Notes under the pieces: generated by a model
Databases searched by the model: none
What the model was told of the DNA's origin: nothing
The model's input: the letters and a program-made list of their open reading frames with translations, nothing else
Position numbers and translations under genes: made by a program
Shown here: one piece after another, positions 44,701 to 51,912 of the stretch
How positions within the stretch are numbered: position 1 is the stretch's first letter
How the letters are laid out: every line of letters begins with the position of its first letter
Assembly (NCBI RefSeq): GCF_036013645.1
Contig: NZ_CP107869.1
Coordinates: forward strand, 5,456,001 to 5,520,000
DNA length: 64,000 nucleotides
Reading direction: 5' to 3'
Source of the DNA: Streptomyces sp. NBC_00490
GTDB lineage: Bacteria > Actinomycetota > Actinomycetes > Streptomycetales > Streptomycetaceae

Positions 44701-45942
44701 CAGGTCGCGCAGAATGTGCCGGGGCGTGATGACGGGGAACAGGGCGCGGTCCGTCTGTTCGTCCAGGGTCTGCCGCAAGAAGTAGTTCACATCGACGCGC
44801 TGGTGCGTGTTCACCGTGTCACGGGCGAGCAGGACGAAATGCCGGCAGGTGTCGATAACCGGGTGCGGGTCGTCCCGCGGGTCGTACACGTAGCTGGTGA
44901 ATCCCTCGACCGCGAGCAGTTCGGCCAGCTTCCTGGCGTCGTCGTCCGTGTTCGACGCAGTGCTGATGAAGAAGTCGTACTGATACTGACCCCCACGCCG
45001 CCCCGTCCTGATCGCGGCATCCACATAAGCGTCCCGACTCTCGGTGAAGAGCCGAACATCCTCCAGATGCCGCGCGATCAACCCGGCGATCGACGCGATG
45101 CTGTAGCTGATGAGCTGGGGGTTCCTGAAGTCCTCGGTCAGGACCGGGAGTTCCTCCCCGAACGACCAGTAGGCCGAGTACGGCACCGTGCAGTGGTCCA
45201 GCACCCGCTCGACCGCCGCCCCCTCCGGAACCCAGGCGTTGTAGCTGGACCTGAGCGCGGGCTGGAGCTTCCGTCGCCAGTCCGCCGCCCGCTCGTACTC
45301 CTCGCTCATGTCGAACCGGCAGAGCAAGGGAAGTGTCAGCAGCCGGGAGCGGTCGTACGGCAGCCCGTTGCGCGCCTTGGCCGCCCTCCCCACCACCTCC
45401 AGTACGCCGTCCACGTTCTGCTGGTTCGCGGTGAAGGCGTACGCCAGGATGTGCGGCAGCTGAGCCGTACAGATACCGCCGGAGTCCGAGATCCCGGTCC
45501 TGCTGTCCACGAAGATGACGTCGTACGACTCGATCCAGCGCCGCCGCCAGTCCTCCAGCACGTTGCCGAAGTCCCGCTCCTCGTACAGGGCGTCCCAGTC
45601 GATGCCCTGCACGTTCGGGATGTAGTCGCCCCCGACCCCGCCCGCGGCGATGAGATCGAGCCGCGAACCGTCCGGGAAGGTGACCGGCGTGATGTGCCCC
45701 AGCGCGTCCACCTGTTGCCCGTCGCGAGCGCCCAGCACCATTTCCACCAGCCCGGTCTCCGGGCTCTCCATATGGGGGCGGAAGTAGTAGTGAAGGCCGG
45801 GGGCCTCCAGATCCCAGTCGATGCAGAGGACCCGGTATCCCCACTGGGCGAGCAGCGTGGCGGTGTTGGAGAGCAGAAAGCTGCGGCCCACCCCGCCCTT
45901 GTAGGAGTAGAACGTCACGACTTTGCCGTCGAGTTTGCCCAT
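41737..45942 (-). CDS. P-loop/TIR/NB-ARC/TPR STAND protein with duplicated TIR region
   Basis: 1401 aa from the ATG that overlaps the upstream TIR-gene stop (TGATG). Order: MinD/ParA-like ATPase with KGGVGRS (residues 15-21) and DWDLEAPGLHYYF; TIR-like domain (about 322-440, QYDFFISTASNTDDD); a second TIR domain (ISHAGPDRAWAEWVAWQLQD) present twice because of a perfect tandem duplication; NB-ARC ATPase (FVGREDLL, Walker A GRIGVGKTQLA near 830, Walker B RWLIVFDNA); C-terminal TPRs. This resembles the large TPR protein of FxSxx-COOH systems, but no FxsA/FxsB is in view. Nucleotide-regulated sensing with TIR effector output is inferred. One TTA codon (residue 1286). Confidence 0.87.
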   Translation of the reverse strand: MGKLDGKVVTFYSYKGGVGRSFLLSNTATLLAQWGYRVLCIDWDLEAPGLHYYFRPHMESPETGLVEMVLGARDGQQVDALGHITPVTFPDGSRLDLIAAGGVGGDYIPNVQGIDWDALYEERDFGNVLEDWRRRWIESYDVIFVDSRTGISDSGGICTAQLPHILAYAFTANQQNVDGVLEVVGRAAKARNGLPYDRSRLLTLPLLCRFDMSEEYERAADWRRKLQPALRSSYNAWVPEGAAVERVLDHCTVPYSAYWSFGEELPVLTEDFRNPQLISYSIASIAGLIARHLEDVRLFTESRDAYVDAAIRTGRRGGQYQYDFFISTASNTDDDARKLAELLAVEGFTSYVYDPRDDPHPVIDTCRHFVLLARDTVNTHQRVDVNYFLRQTLDEQTDRALFPVITPRHILRDLPSIAQSIRPYALSEDALPSVARAIGARVRGDAPPSAAPENSYASPDENLCISHAGPDRAWAEWVAWQLQDAGYAVELDVWHWGAGDKFVERVDQSVRRGRTIALFSEAYFHPDRYRMAEVSEVLAAWGKLIPVRIDHAVAPSALRALVAPNVNYFLRQTLDEQTDRALFPVITPRHILRDLPSIAQSIRPYALSEDALPSVARAIGARVRGDAPPSAAPENSYASPDENLCISHAGPDRAWAEWVAWQLQDAGYAVELDVWHWGAGDKFVERVDQSVRRGRTIALFSEAYFHPDRYRMAEVSEVLAAWGKLIPVRIDHAVAPSALRALVAPSLVGLDEGEARAVLLRAVAGPLGTPGGESRRSGASGPRLPGSLPQVWNVQPRRSNFVGREDLLMQVRTRLTESRTAPVLALSGRIGVGKTQLAIEYAHRFSGEYELVWWVEADRQIPPQLAALARLIDCAAPKASEQEAVQALLNHLRTRPRWLIVFDNAVDPADLTRHLPTGEGHVLITSRNPLWHQVATSVEVGVLDRTEAVDLLRLRSPQLSDEDASRLATALDDLPLALAQAGESLYLFTPDQYLQQLELHADAAVSDGTPFDYPGSLSTQLDGTMTRLAVSEPLAAELLRACSLLAPEPFPLHASDPHRARTPDDGGGAELVRALSHPRAFRQALTAVERLGLARGSGGSIQVDRLTQAVLRDQLTPESRAPAARHASALLATAYPGQAADPETWPHWPALLPHLLAIGPADLTTPLARFAACEACWYLLDRGDTRTALARLQDLHRDWEQRWGADAEDTMWAAAYLARAYADTGELSEAHRLESSTLHRQQTQLGPDHPGTLRAGGNFSLRLAALGNTTDARAVAVQTLEAQRRLLGEDHPDTLVTAGNLAVLLSELGQFEGALTLTEDTLARQRHVLGENHPHTLVTAGNLALHLAARGETERAEDLVLDTLTRQLGLLGETHPDILHTMDIVNSRTHSARSVQQPNLA
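42085..42087 (-). promoter_or_regulatory. TTA (bldA-dependent) codon in the TIR/NB-ARC gene
   Basis: In-frame TTA for Leu1286, in the TPR region (context EAQRRLLGEDHPD). It would make full-length protein depend on bldA tRNA. The regulatory effect is inferred. Confidence 0.75.
43707..44249 (-). repeat. 543-bp perfect tandem duplication, unit A
   Basis: Unit identical to 44250-44792 and directly adjacent, head to tail. At 181 codons it keeps the frame. It encodes the end of the first TIR-like domain plus the second TIR domain. The junction (cacat|tcggtg) has no microhomology with the flanks. Confidence 0.95.
44250..44792 (-). repeat. 543-bp perfect tandem duplication, unit B
   Basis: Second unit. 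I see no base difference between the two, so the event is very recent or the duplication is an assembly artefact. Without it the protein would be 1220 aa. Confidence 0.95.
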
Positions 45943-46529
45943 CACAACCTCGGCAGACGGCTCTGGGGAATCTTCCGATAGGCCTCTGGACGGTCGACCG
46001 GCCAGTCGGCCTGCCACTCCGGCGCGCAGTCGATGAGCGACGCGACCTCCTCGGCCACGGTCCGCATTTCCCGCTGGAACGCCACGTAGTCGGGAGTGTT
46101 CCGGAACTGCTCACCGTCGTGCCCGTACTTGCTCAGGTCCCTGCAGTGCTGGGTCGCCTGTGCGTCGGGGTGGAAGTGGTCGCCGTCCGCGAACCTGATC
46201 GGGTAGATCAGGGTCGGCGCCTCACCGTTCGTCTCCCCCAGAACCTGCTGACGCCTCCGCATGCTCGTCCACTCCGCCATGCACCACTCGGAACGGAAGT
46301 AGGGCGGCGACCATATCGCCACGAGACAGCGGCTTTTCAGGAGGGCGTCTTCGAGTTTCTCCGGCCAGTGCGTTCCCACCGGGATCTCGTAATCCACGAA
46401 GATCCGGGGGTCGTTGGGTAACACGTCCCACAGGGACTTCGTCAACTCTTCCTGGAAATGGTTCTTCACCCAGTCTTTTACATGCCCTCTGTGGCTGTAA
46501 CTGATGAAGACGTCGTACTCGTAATCCAC
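45942..46529 (-). CDS. TIR-domain protein
   Basis: 195 aa starting with GTG 6 bp after the DUF397 stop; AGAGG overlaps that stop as ribosome-binding site. A single TIR domain: DVFISYSHRGHVKDWVKNHF (residues 6-25), a BB-loop-like region with FVDYEIPVGTHWPEKLEDAL, and SEWCMAEW, where Glu86 matches the catalytic Glu of NAD-hydrolysing TIRs. A 100-residue tail follows. TIR NADases act in abortive-infection systems such as Thoeris and CBASS; here it is coupled to a STAND protein. Leu37 is TTA (46419-46421). Confidence 0.88.
   Translation of the reverse strand: MDYEYDVFISYSHRGHVKDWVKNHFQEELTKSLWDVLPNDPRIFVDYEIPVGTHWPEKLEDALLKSRCLVAIWSPPYFRSEWCMAEWTSMRRRQQVLGETNGEAPTLIYPIRFADGDHFHPDAQATQHCRDLSKYGHDGEQFRNTPDYVAFQREMRTVAEEVASLIDCAPEWQADWPVDRPEAYRKIPQSRLPRL
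46419..46421 (-). promoter_or_regulatory. TTA (bldA-dependent) codon in the TIR gene
   Basis: In-frame TTA for Leu37 (context WDVLPND), early in the coding region, where stalling without bldA tRNA would be most effective. The effect is inferred. Confidence 0.75.
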
Positions 46530-46535
46530 CCCGCG

Positions 46536-46712
46536 CTACCTCTGGGCGACAAAGGCGGCCCAGGCGTCCGGAGCGACGGTGAGCTGCGGACCGGCCGGGT
46601 TCTTGGAGTCACGGACGTGCACTGCGGTGGCCTGGGTGGCGACCTCCACGCAGTTGCCGCCTTCGCTGCCGCTGTAGCTCGACTTGAACCACTGAAGTGC
46701 GGTGCCGCTCAT
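46536..46712 (-). CDS. DUF397 protein
   Basis: 58 aa from the ATG at 46712, which overlaps the XRE stop (ATGA). The canonical DUF397 sequence WFKSSYSGSEGGNCVEVA, VHVRDSKNP and AWAAFVAQR is present. DUF397 proteins are the small partners of DUF5753-type XRE regulators (as in BldB/WhiJ-like and toxin-antitoxin-like pairs in Streptomyces). Being inside the operon, it may connect the regulator to the TIR module. Confidence 0.92.
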   Translation of the reverse strand: MSGTALQWFKSSYSGSEGGNCVEVATQATAVHVRDSKNPAGPQLTVAPDAWAAFVAQR

Positions 46713-47548
46713 TGCTCTCCTAGCAGACGGTCCAGCAGATCCCTCGTGTCCTCCGGGGTGAGGGCCTGTGACCGCAGCATGGCATATTTCTGGTTCAGGA
46801 TCGCCACCTCGCCCTGGTCTGCGATGAGTTGACTTCCGCGTTGCGTCTCGACGTAGACGAGCCGCTGGTGTTCGGGGGTCTCCAGGAGGACGAACGGGCC
46901 GTCCAATCCGGCGTGGGCGGCGCGCTCCAGCGGCAGGATCTGGAGCATGAGCCCGGGGAGTTCGGAGCACGTGCGCAGATGTCGCAACTGCTCCGCCTGG
47001 ACCGCCTTCCCGCCCAGCGGCGACCGCACCACCGGCTCCCAGACCACGAAGCTCGTGATCGGCGACTCCTTTACGCGCAGAATCGCCTGACGCTCGACCC
47101 GGCTTGCCACCAGCCGCGCGATTTCATCCTCGTCGTAGACCGGCACACGGCTCCGGAACACGGCTCCCGCGTACCCGTCCGTCTGGAGCAACCCGGGCAC
47201 CACCTGGTTCTCGTACGACGAGATCGCGATCGCTTCCCGCTCCCGCGCCAGAAACTCCTCCGCCCACAGCGGGACGAGATCCACTTCCGGCATCTTGCTC
47301 AGCGCGACCGACAACGCCCCTTTGGTGTCGAGGAGTTCATCGAGCCGCGCGGCGACATCCGGCATCAACCGCCGTCTGCCCTGCTCGATCGAGGCGACGG
47401 TCTGCTCCCCGAGGCCGAGCAGGTCGCCCAGCTGCTGCTGCGTGTACCCGGCCGCCGTCCGGAAGACGGCGAGCAGCGCGCCCACCATCCTCATCGCGGA
47501 GGCGTTCCTGCGTGCGGTCCGTGACCGTGGACCTGTCGTCGTTCCCAT
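46709..47548 (-). CDS. XRE-family regulator with DUF5753 domain
   Basis: 279 aa from the ATG at 47548 (longer in-frame starts to 47641 overlap the operator-like repeat). HTH at about 18-75 (LLAVFRTAAGYTQQQLGDLL and EQTVASIEQGRRR). The DUF5753 domain spans about 95-275 (AIAISSYENQVVPGLLQTDG, ASRVERQAIL, VLETPEHQRLVYVE-like end). First gene of the XRE-DUF397-TIR-STAND operon, so it probably controls the module. A 29-bp inverted repeat lies 42 bp upstream. Confidence 0.92.
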   Translation of the reverse strand: MGTTTGPRSRTARRNASAMRMVGALLAVFRTAAGYTQQQLGDLLGLGEQTVASIEQGRRRLMPDVAARLDELLDTKGALSVALSKMPEVDLVPLWAEEFLAREREAIAISSYENQVVPGLLQTDGYAGAVFRSRVPVYDEDEIARLVASRVERQAILRVKESPITSFVVWEPVVRSPLGGKAVQAEQLRHLRTCSELPGLMLQILPLERAAHAGLDGPFVLLETPEHQRLVYVETQRGSQLIADQGEVAILNQKYAMLRSQALTPEDTRDLLDRLLGEQ

Positions 47549-47589
47549 GGCGTTGAACTCCCCCGCCGCGCCCGTACGTTCACCGCGAC

Positions 47590-47618
47590 GCACCCGTACA
47601 AACGCGTTGTACGGGTGC
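47590..47618. promoter_or_regulatory. 29-bp inverted repeat, candidate XRE operator
   Basis: Perfect 12-bp arms (gcacccgtacaa/ttgtacgggtgc) around a 5-bp centre, 42-70 bp upstream of the XRE start. A further cccgtacgttc half-site lies nearer the gene. Size and position suit a dimeric XRE repressor controlling the whole operon. Confidence 0.62.
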
Positions 47619-47673
47619 GCACAGGGTTCCATGATGGACACGGAGAGTGACCTGCGTCAGGGAAACGCCGGGA

Positions 47674-48003
47674 TCAGCCCTCCTGGGGCCCCGCGGACTG
47701 CACCACTTCGAAGGACCACAGCGTCGCCCCGGACGCCGCGGGCTTCTGCTGCTCCCCGCCCTGGGCGCCACCGCCACCACCGTGGGAGGCTCCCATCTGG
47801 GACCGCCACTTCTCGAAGTCCTCCTCGGAGCGCCACCGTGTGTACACGAGGTAGGTGTCGGTGCCCTCCACGGGCCGCAGCAGCTCGAACCACTCGAAGC
47901 CGTCCGACCCCTCCACCGCCCCGGCCCGGGCGGCGAACCGCTTCTCCAGGACTTCGCGCTGCTCTTCAGGAACCGTGAGTACGTTGATCTTGACGATGCT
48001 CAT
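47674..48003 (-). CDS. antibiotic biosynthesis monooxygenase-like protein
   Basis: 109 aa ABM/EthD-like ferredoxin-fold protein: INVLTVPEEQREVLEKRFAA, GFEWFELLRPVEGTDTYLVY and WRSEEDFEKWRSQ. A Gly-rich loop and a C-terminal strand (LWSFEVVQ) follow. The family includes heme-degrading and quinone-forming oxygenases. It follows tauD by 28 bp on the same strand, so it may belong to the sulfonate operon. Confidence 0.88.
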   Translation of the reverse strand: MSIVKINVLTVPEEQREVLEKRFAARAGAVEGSDGFEWFELLRPVEGTDTYLVYTRWRSEEDFEKWRSQMGASHGGGGGAQGGEQQKPAASGATLWSFEVVQSAGPQEG

Positions 48004-48031
48004 GGCCCCATTGTGCGCCGCGTGCCCGGTG

Positions 48032-48895
48032 TCAGCCCCGGGGACCCACGGGCTCGTCGCCGCGCAGGGTGATGCGGTGCATGACCCGGTGCCGGTCGCC
48101 GTAGTCGCGGTTGGCGTAGTGGGCGGTGCTGCGGTTGTCCCACAGCGCCACGTCGCCGCGCCGCCAGCGGTGGCGTACGAGGTGTTCGGGCTTGGTGAGG
48201 TGGGCGTAGAGGATGTCGAGGAGGCCCCGGCTCTCGTATTCGGAGACGCCCGCGATGTGCGAGGTGAAGCCGGGGTTCACGAACAGGCCCTTGCGGCCGC
48301 TCTCGGGGTGGACGCGGACCACGGGGTGCTCGACCGGTGTCAGCGCTGTGACGACCTCGCCGTCCCAGACGTTGCCGCGGCCCTGGCGGCGCTGGGCGAG
48401 GTAGTAGCCGAACTCGCGGTTGCCGTCGTGCACGGCGGTGAGCGTGTCGACGTACGCCCGCAGACCCGGGGAGAGCGACTCGTAGGCGAGCTGGCTGTCG
48501 GCCCAGGTGGTGTCGCCGCCGTTCGGGGGGAGGACGACGGCCCGGAGGACCGAGATCGCGGGCGGGCGGCGGACGAAGGTGACGTCCGTGTGCCAGACGT
48601 CGGAGAAGCCGCCGTCCTGGCTGTCCAGCGCGTACACCTCGGGCGCCACGTCGCCGGAGTCGTGCACCGGGTGCCCGGCGGTGACCTCGCCGAGGCGGCG
48701 GCCGAACTCGATCTGCGCGTCGTCGTCGAGACCGTCCTGGCCGCGGACGAAGAGGACCTTGTACGCCACGAGCGTTTCCCTGAGCGACTGGACCTCCTCG
48801 TCGGTGAGGCGGGCGAGGTCGATGCCGTCGATCTCGGCGCCGAAGTCCGGGCCGAGGGGCGTGAGCCGAAGCTGGGGCGGGGTGCTGACCGTCAT
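48032..48895 (-). CDS. tauD: TauD-type taurine/sulfonate dioxygenase
   Basis: 287 aa. The 2-oxoglutarate/Fe(II) motif is DVWHTDVTFVRRPP (HxD), with the distal His and the 2OG-binding Arg in NRSTAHYANRDYGDRHRVMH. The family hydroxylates taurine or other sulfonates, releasing sulfite. It is the enzyme of an operon with a sulfonate ABC transporter. TfdA-like substrates are possible, but the transporter context favours sulfonates. Confidence 0.9.
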   Translation of the reverse strand: MTVSTPPQLRLTPLGPDFGAEIDGIDLARLTDEEVQSLRETLVAYKVLFVRGQDGLDDDAQIEFGRRLGEVTAGHPVHDSGDVAPEVYALDSQDGGFSDVWHTDVTFVRRPPAISVLRAVVLPPNGGDTTWADSQLAYESLSPGLRAYVDTLTAVHDGNREFGYYLAQRRQGRGNVWDGEVVTALTPVEHPVVRVHPESGRKGLFVNPGFTSHIAGVSEYESRGLLDILYAHLTKPEHLVRHRWRRGDVALWDNRSTAHYANRDYGDRHRVMHRITLRGDEPVGPRG

Positions 48896-48922
48896 TTCAC
48901 GTTCCTTTCTTCGATACGGCGT

Positions 48923-49714
48923 TCAGGCCGCCGCGGCCGACTTGACCGCGTGCGACACCTGGGCGCGCAGCTCGGTGAACTCGCGGGACTCGCGCAGCGC
49001 GTCGGCGTCGACCTCGCCGCGCGGGAGGTCGATCGGCAGGTCGAGGGCGACGGTTCCGGGGGACTTGGTGAGGACGACGATGCGGGAGCCGAGGAAGACG
49101 GCCTCCTCGGCGGAGTGGGTCACGAAGACCGTCGTACGGCCCGTGACCCGGCGTACGTCCTCCTGGAGCCGCTCCCGGGTCAGCGCGTCCAGCGCGGCGA
49201 ACGGCTCGTCGAGCAGGAAGAGGGGGTTCTCGGCGGCCAGGGCGCGGGCGATGGCGACGCGCTGCTGCTGTCCGCCGGAGATCTCCCACACGCGCCGTTT
49301 CTCGGTGCCCTCCAGTCCGACGCGGGCCAGCAACTCGGCCCGGCGGTGCGGCCATTGGGCGCGTTCGACGCCCGCGTACCGCAGGGCCAGGTCGATGTTG
49401 CCCTGCACGGTCCGCCACGGGAACAGTCGCGGCGACTGGAACACGACCCCGGCCGCCTCTCCGGGCTTCGGCGCGTTGCCGGAGACCCGTACCGCGCCCT
49501 GCGTGGGCTGCTCGAACCCGGCGATCAGCCGCAGCAGGGTGCTCTTCCCGCAGCCGGAGGCGCCCACCAGGACGAGGAACTCGCCCTCGGGGACGGTGAG
49601 ATCGACCGGGCCGACGGCGGTGACGGGGCCGTACCGGTGGGTGACGTTCTCGATCCGGACGGAACCGTCGACGGGGGTCTCGACGGGCGCTTCCCTGGTC
49701 TCACTTGAGGACAT
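48923..49714 (-). CDS. tauB: sulfonate/taurine ABC transporter ATP-binding protein
   Basis: 263 aa. Walker A VGASGCGKSTLLRLIAGFEQ, signature WEISGGQQQRVAIARAL and Walker B LFLLDEPFAALD are present, followed by a switch His in VFVTHSAEEA. The start overlaps the end of the binding-protein gene by 14 bp, implying coupling. It powers uptake through the permease at 50800. TauB and SsuB are hard to tell apart from sequence. Confidence 0.92.
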   Translation of the reverse strand: MSSSETREAPVETPVDGSVRIENVTHRYGPVTAVGPVDLTVPEGEFLVLVGASGCGKSTLLRLIAGFEQPTQGAVRVSGNAPKPGEAAGVVFQSPRLFPWRTVQGNIDLALRYAGVERAQWPHRRAELLARVGLEGTEKRRVWEISGGQQQRVAIARALAAENPLFLLDEPFAALDALTRERLQEDVRRVTGRTTVFVTHSAEEAVFLGSRIVVLTKSPGTVALDLPIDLPRGEVDADALRESREFTELRAQVSHAVKSAAAA

Positions 49715-50753
49715 CGGGCAGGCCCTTCAGATAGAACGCCTTGCGGACCGCGGCCTCGTCCGGCGCCGCGTCGATCTGCTTCTGGCCGGCGAGGAAGGTC
49801 GCGGTGTCGGTGACGTAGGTGAGCAGCTTGCCGGGGCTGCCGTCGGTGCCCAGCCAGTCGGGGGAGGCGACCTCCTCGGGGGTGAGGAACACGCCCTGGG
49901 CGAGCTGGGCCTTGGCGTCGGCGGTGCTGATGCCGAGTTCGGCGGCGACGTCCTTGACCGTGCCGTCCGGGTCGGACTTCAGCAGCCGCAGGGCCTCCGC
50001 CTCGACCGAGCGCCAGATGTCGATGGCCTGGGGGTCGCGGGAGATCAGCTCGTCGGAGACGACGGCCAGGTCGAGGGTCGGCTTGCCCGCCGCGCCGATC
50101 TCCTTGCTGCTGGTCAACTGGGTGCCGGTCTTGCGGAGTTCGTCGAGGGTGGGCAGCCAGACGTAGGCGGCGTCGATGTCGCCGCGCTGCCAGGCGGCGA
50201 GGATCGGCTGCGGCTGGAGGTCGACGAGCTTGACGTCGGAGGTCTTGAGCCCGGCGGCGGTGAGCGCGGCGAGCAGGCTGTAGTGGGAGGTGGAGGCGAA
50301 GGGCGTGGCGATGGTCTTGCCCTTGAGTCCGGCGACGTCGGTGATGCCGGTGGACTTGCGGGCGATCAGGGCCTCGTTCTCGCCGGCCACGTCGAGGATG
50401 AAGGCGACCTTGTACGGGATCGGCGAGCTGCCCGACACCCCGCGGGCGAACGGGCTGGAGCCGAGGGCCGCGATGTCGAGGGACTTGCCGAGGAAGGCCT
50501 GGTTGACGCTGGCGCCGGAGTCGAACTTGATCCAGGAGATCTTGTGATCCGGCAGGGCCTTCTCCAGGAGCTTTCTCTGCTTGACGATCAGGTCGCCGCT
50601 GGGGAAGGCGAAGTAGCCGATCCGCAGCCGCTTGGCGCCGCCGGAGGAGGCGGCCTCGCTGTCGGAGGAGCAGCCGGTGAGCGCGGCGGAGACGGTGGCG
50701 AGGGCGCCGGCGAGGAGGAGGCGACGGGAGGGGCCGGGGGAGGCAGGGGACAT
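49701..50753 (-). CDS. tauA: sulfonate/taurine-binding lipoprotein
   Basis: 350 aa. N-terminus PSRRLLLAGALATVSAALTG, then lipobox LTGC; the double Arg may also suit Tat. The type-2 binding fold of the TauA/SsuA family follows: LRIGYFAFPSGDLIV, FLGKSLDIAALGSSPFARGV, GKTIATPFASTSHYSLLAAL and QPILAAWQRGDIDAAYVW. It captures the sulfonate outside the membrane for the TauBC transporter. Confidence 0.92.
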   Translation of the reverse strand: MSPASPGPSRRLLLAGALATVSAALTGCSSDSEAASSGGAKRLRIGYFAFPSGDLIVKQRKLLEKALPDHKISWIKFDSGASVNQAFLGKSLDIAALGSSPFARGVSGSSPIPYKVAFILDVAGENEALIARKSTGITDVAGLKGKTIATPFASTSHYSLLAALTAAGLKTSDVKLVDLQPQPILAAWQRGDIDAAYVWLPTLDELRKTGTQLTSSKEIGAAGKPTLDLAVVSDELISRDPQAIDIWRSVEAEALRLLKSDPDGTVKDVAAELGISTADAKAQLAQGVFLTPEEVASPDWLGTDGSPGKLLTYVTDTATFLAGQKQIDAAPDEAAVRKAFYLKGLPDVLK

Positions 50754-50799
50754 GGCGGTGCCGTTTCTGTGCGGGGGAGTCGAGGGGGACGGGGTGGGT

Positions 50800-51663
50800 C
50801 TATGCGCGGCCGCGCCAGGGCACGACGGCCCGCTCCAGCCGGAGCAGCAGCCCGTCGATGACCAGCCCGGAGACGCCGATCGCGATGATGCCGACCAGCA
50901 CGACCGGGGTGTTGTTGTAGTTGGCGGCGTCCTTGACCATGCCGCCGATGCCGGGCAGGCCGTTGACCAGTTCGGCGGCGACCAGGGAGGAGTAGGCCAC
51001 GCCGACGGCTAGGCGTACGCCGGTGAGGGTCTCGGGGAGCGCGGAGGGCAGGACGACGTCCTTGACGACGTCCCAGCGGGATCCGCCGAGCGCCCGGGCC
51101 GCCTCGACCAGGCTTCGCGGTACGGCGGCTACGGCGGCCGTCGTGGACACCGCCACCGGCGGGAACGCGGCCACGGCCAGCAGCGTGACCTTCGGCTCCT
51201 CGTTGATGCCGAGCCAGATGATGAGCAGCGAGAAGTACGCCAGCGGCGGGAGCGTCCGCAGGAAGGTGATCCAGGGCTCGAACAGCGCGCGGAACCAGCC
51301 GACGGTGCCCATGAGCACGCCGAACAGCACTCCGATGACGATGCCGATACCGGCGCCGAGCGCGATGCGGCGCAGGCTGATGCCGAGGTGCTCGATGAGC
51401 GTGGTGCCGTTGTAGCCCCGTACGCCGTCATGCGTGCCGGACACGTCGACGAACGCGTCCCACACCTTGGCCGGCGCCGGCACCAACGTCTCACTCCACG
51501 TCCCGGCGGCCGCGAGCAACTGCCACAGGGCGAGAAAGAGAAGAAGCGACCCGAAGGGCAGGGCAAGGTTACGCGCCCGAGCCCAACGCCGGTTTGTGGC
51601 AAGGGAGTTGCCGTCGACTACGGGAACGGGATCGGCCTTCGACAGCCGAGGTGTCGTGGACAC
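50800..51663 (-). CDS. tauC: sulfonate/taurine ABC transporter permease
   Basis: 287 aa from the GTG at 51663, chosen over upstream in-frame starts for its GTTGGAGG site. Six membrane helices are visible, and the EAA loop VEAARALGGSRWDVVKDVVL docks the ATPase. First structural gene of the operon. A leader peptide and hairpin (ggccgtcg/cgacggcc, 51702-51729) lie upstream. Confidence 0.92.
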   Translation of the reverse strand: MSTTPRLSKADPVPVVDGNSLATNRRWARARNLALPFGSLLLFLALWQLLAAAGTWSETLVPAPAKVWDAFVDVSGTHDGVRGYNGTTLIEHLGISLRRIALGAGIGIVIGVLFGVLMGTVGWFRALFEPWITFLRTLPPLAYFSLLIIWLGINEEPKVTLLAVAAFPPVAVSTTAAVAAVPRSLVEAARALGGSRWDVVKDVVLPSALPETLTGVRLAVGVAYSSLVAAELVNGLPGIGGMVKDAANYNNTPVVLVGIIAIGVSGLVIDGLLLRLERAVVPWRGRA

Positions 51664-51701
51664 GGGCAGCCTCCAACGGGCGCCGAGGAGCAAGCGGTCG
51701 C

Positions 51702-51729
51702 GGCCGTCGCAGCAACGGGGACGACGGCC
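51702..51729 (-). terminator. possible attenuator hairpin upstream of tauC
   Basis: 8-bp perfect stem with a 12-nt loop, 39 bp before the permease start and 112 bp after the leader-peptide stop. The role as attenuator is inferred from position. Confidence 0.4.
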
Positions 51730-51840
51730 CGAAAAGAGAGGCACCGGAGGTGCGAGCAGGGAAACGGCCCGTGGCGGAACCGGAATCAGACGCGCATCAG
51801 ACGCACGTCACCAAGGGATCACCACGGGGTCAGCGCGGGA

Positions 51841-51912
51841 TCAACGACAACACGAAGCCGGGCGTCGGCACAGGTCGATGACCAGGCGTCGCACAAGCGG
51901 CTTGTGAATCAT
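51841..51912 (-). CDS. actinobacterial leader peptide ending in Cys-Cys-Arg
   Basis: 23-residue peptide from the ATG at 51912: basic start (MIHKPLVRRL), then VIDLCRRPASCCR and TGA. The pattern (Arg pair, I/V-D-L, terminal Cys-Arg) matches the small 'putative leader peptides' found upstream of sulfur and sulfonate genes in Streptomyces. Stalling at the Cys codons when cysteine is low would adjust expression of the operon. No protein function is expected. Confidence 0.72.
   Translation of the reverse strand: MIHKPLVRRLVIDLCRRPASCCR

Noticed and set aside
43707..44792. CRISPR-like array
   Set aside because: Only two long adjacent copies without spacers; it is a coding tandem duplication.
43747..45981. 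744-aa plus-strand frame with internal repeats
   Set aside because: The repeats only mirror the 543-bp duplication of the minus-strand STAND gene.
41737..47548. Complete FxSxx-COOH system (FxsA peptide, FxsB radical SAM)
   Set aside because: The STAND protein is similar, but I see no radical-SAM gene or FxSxx-ending peptide in the flanks.
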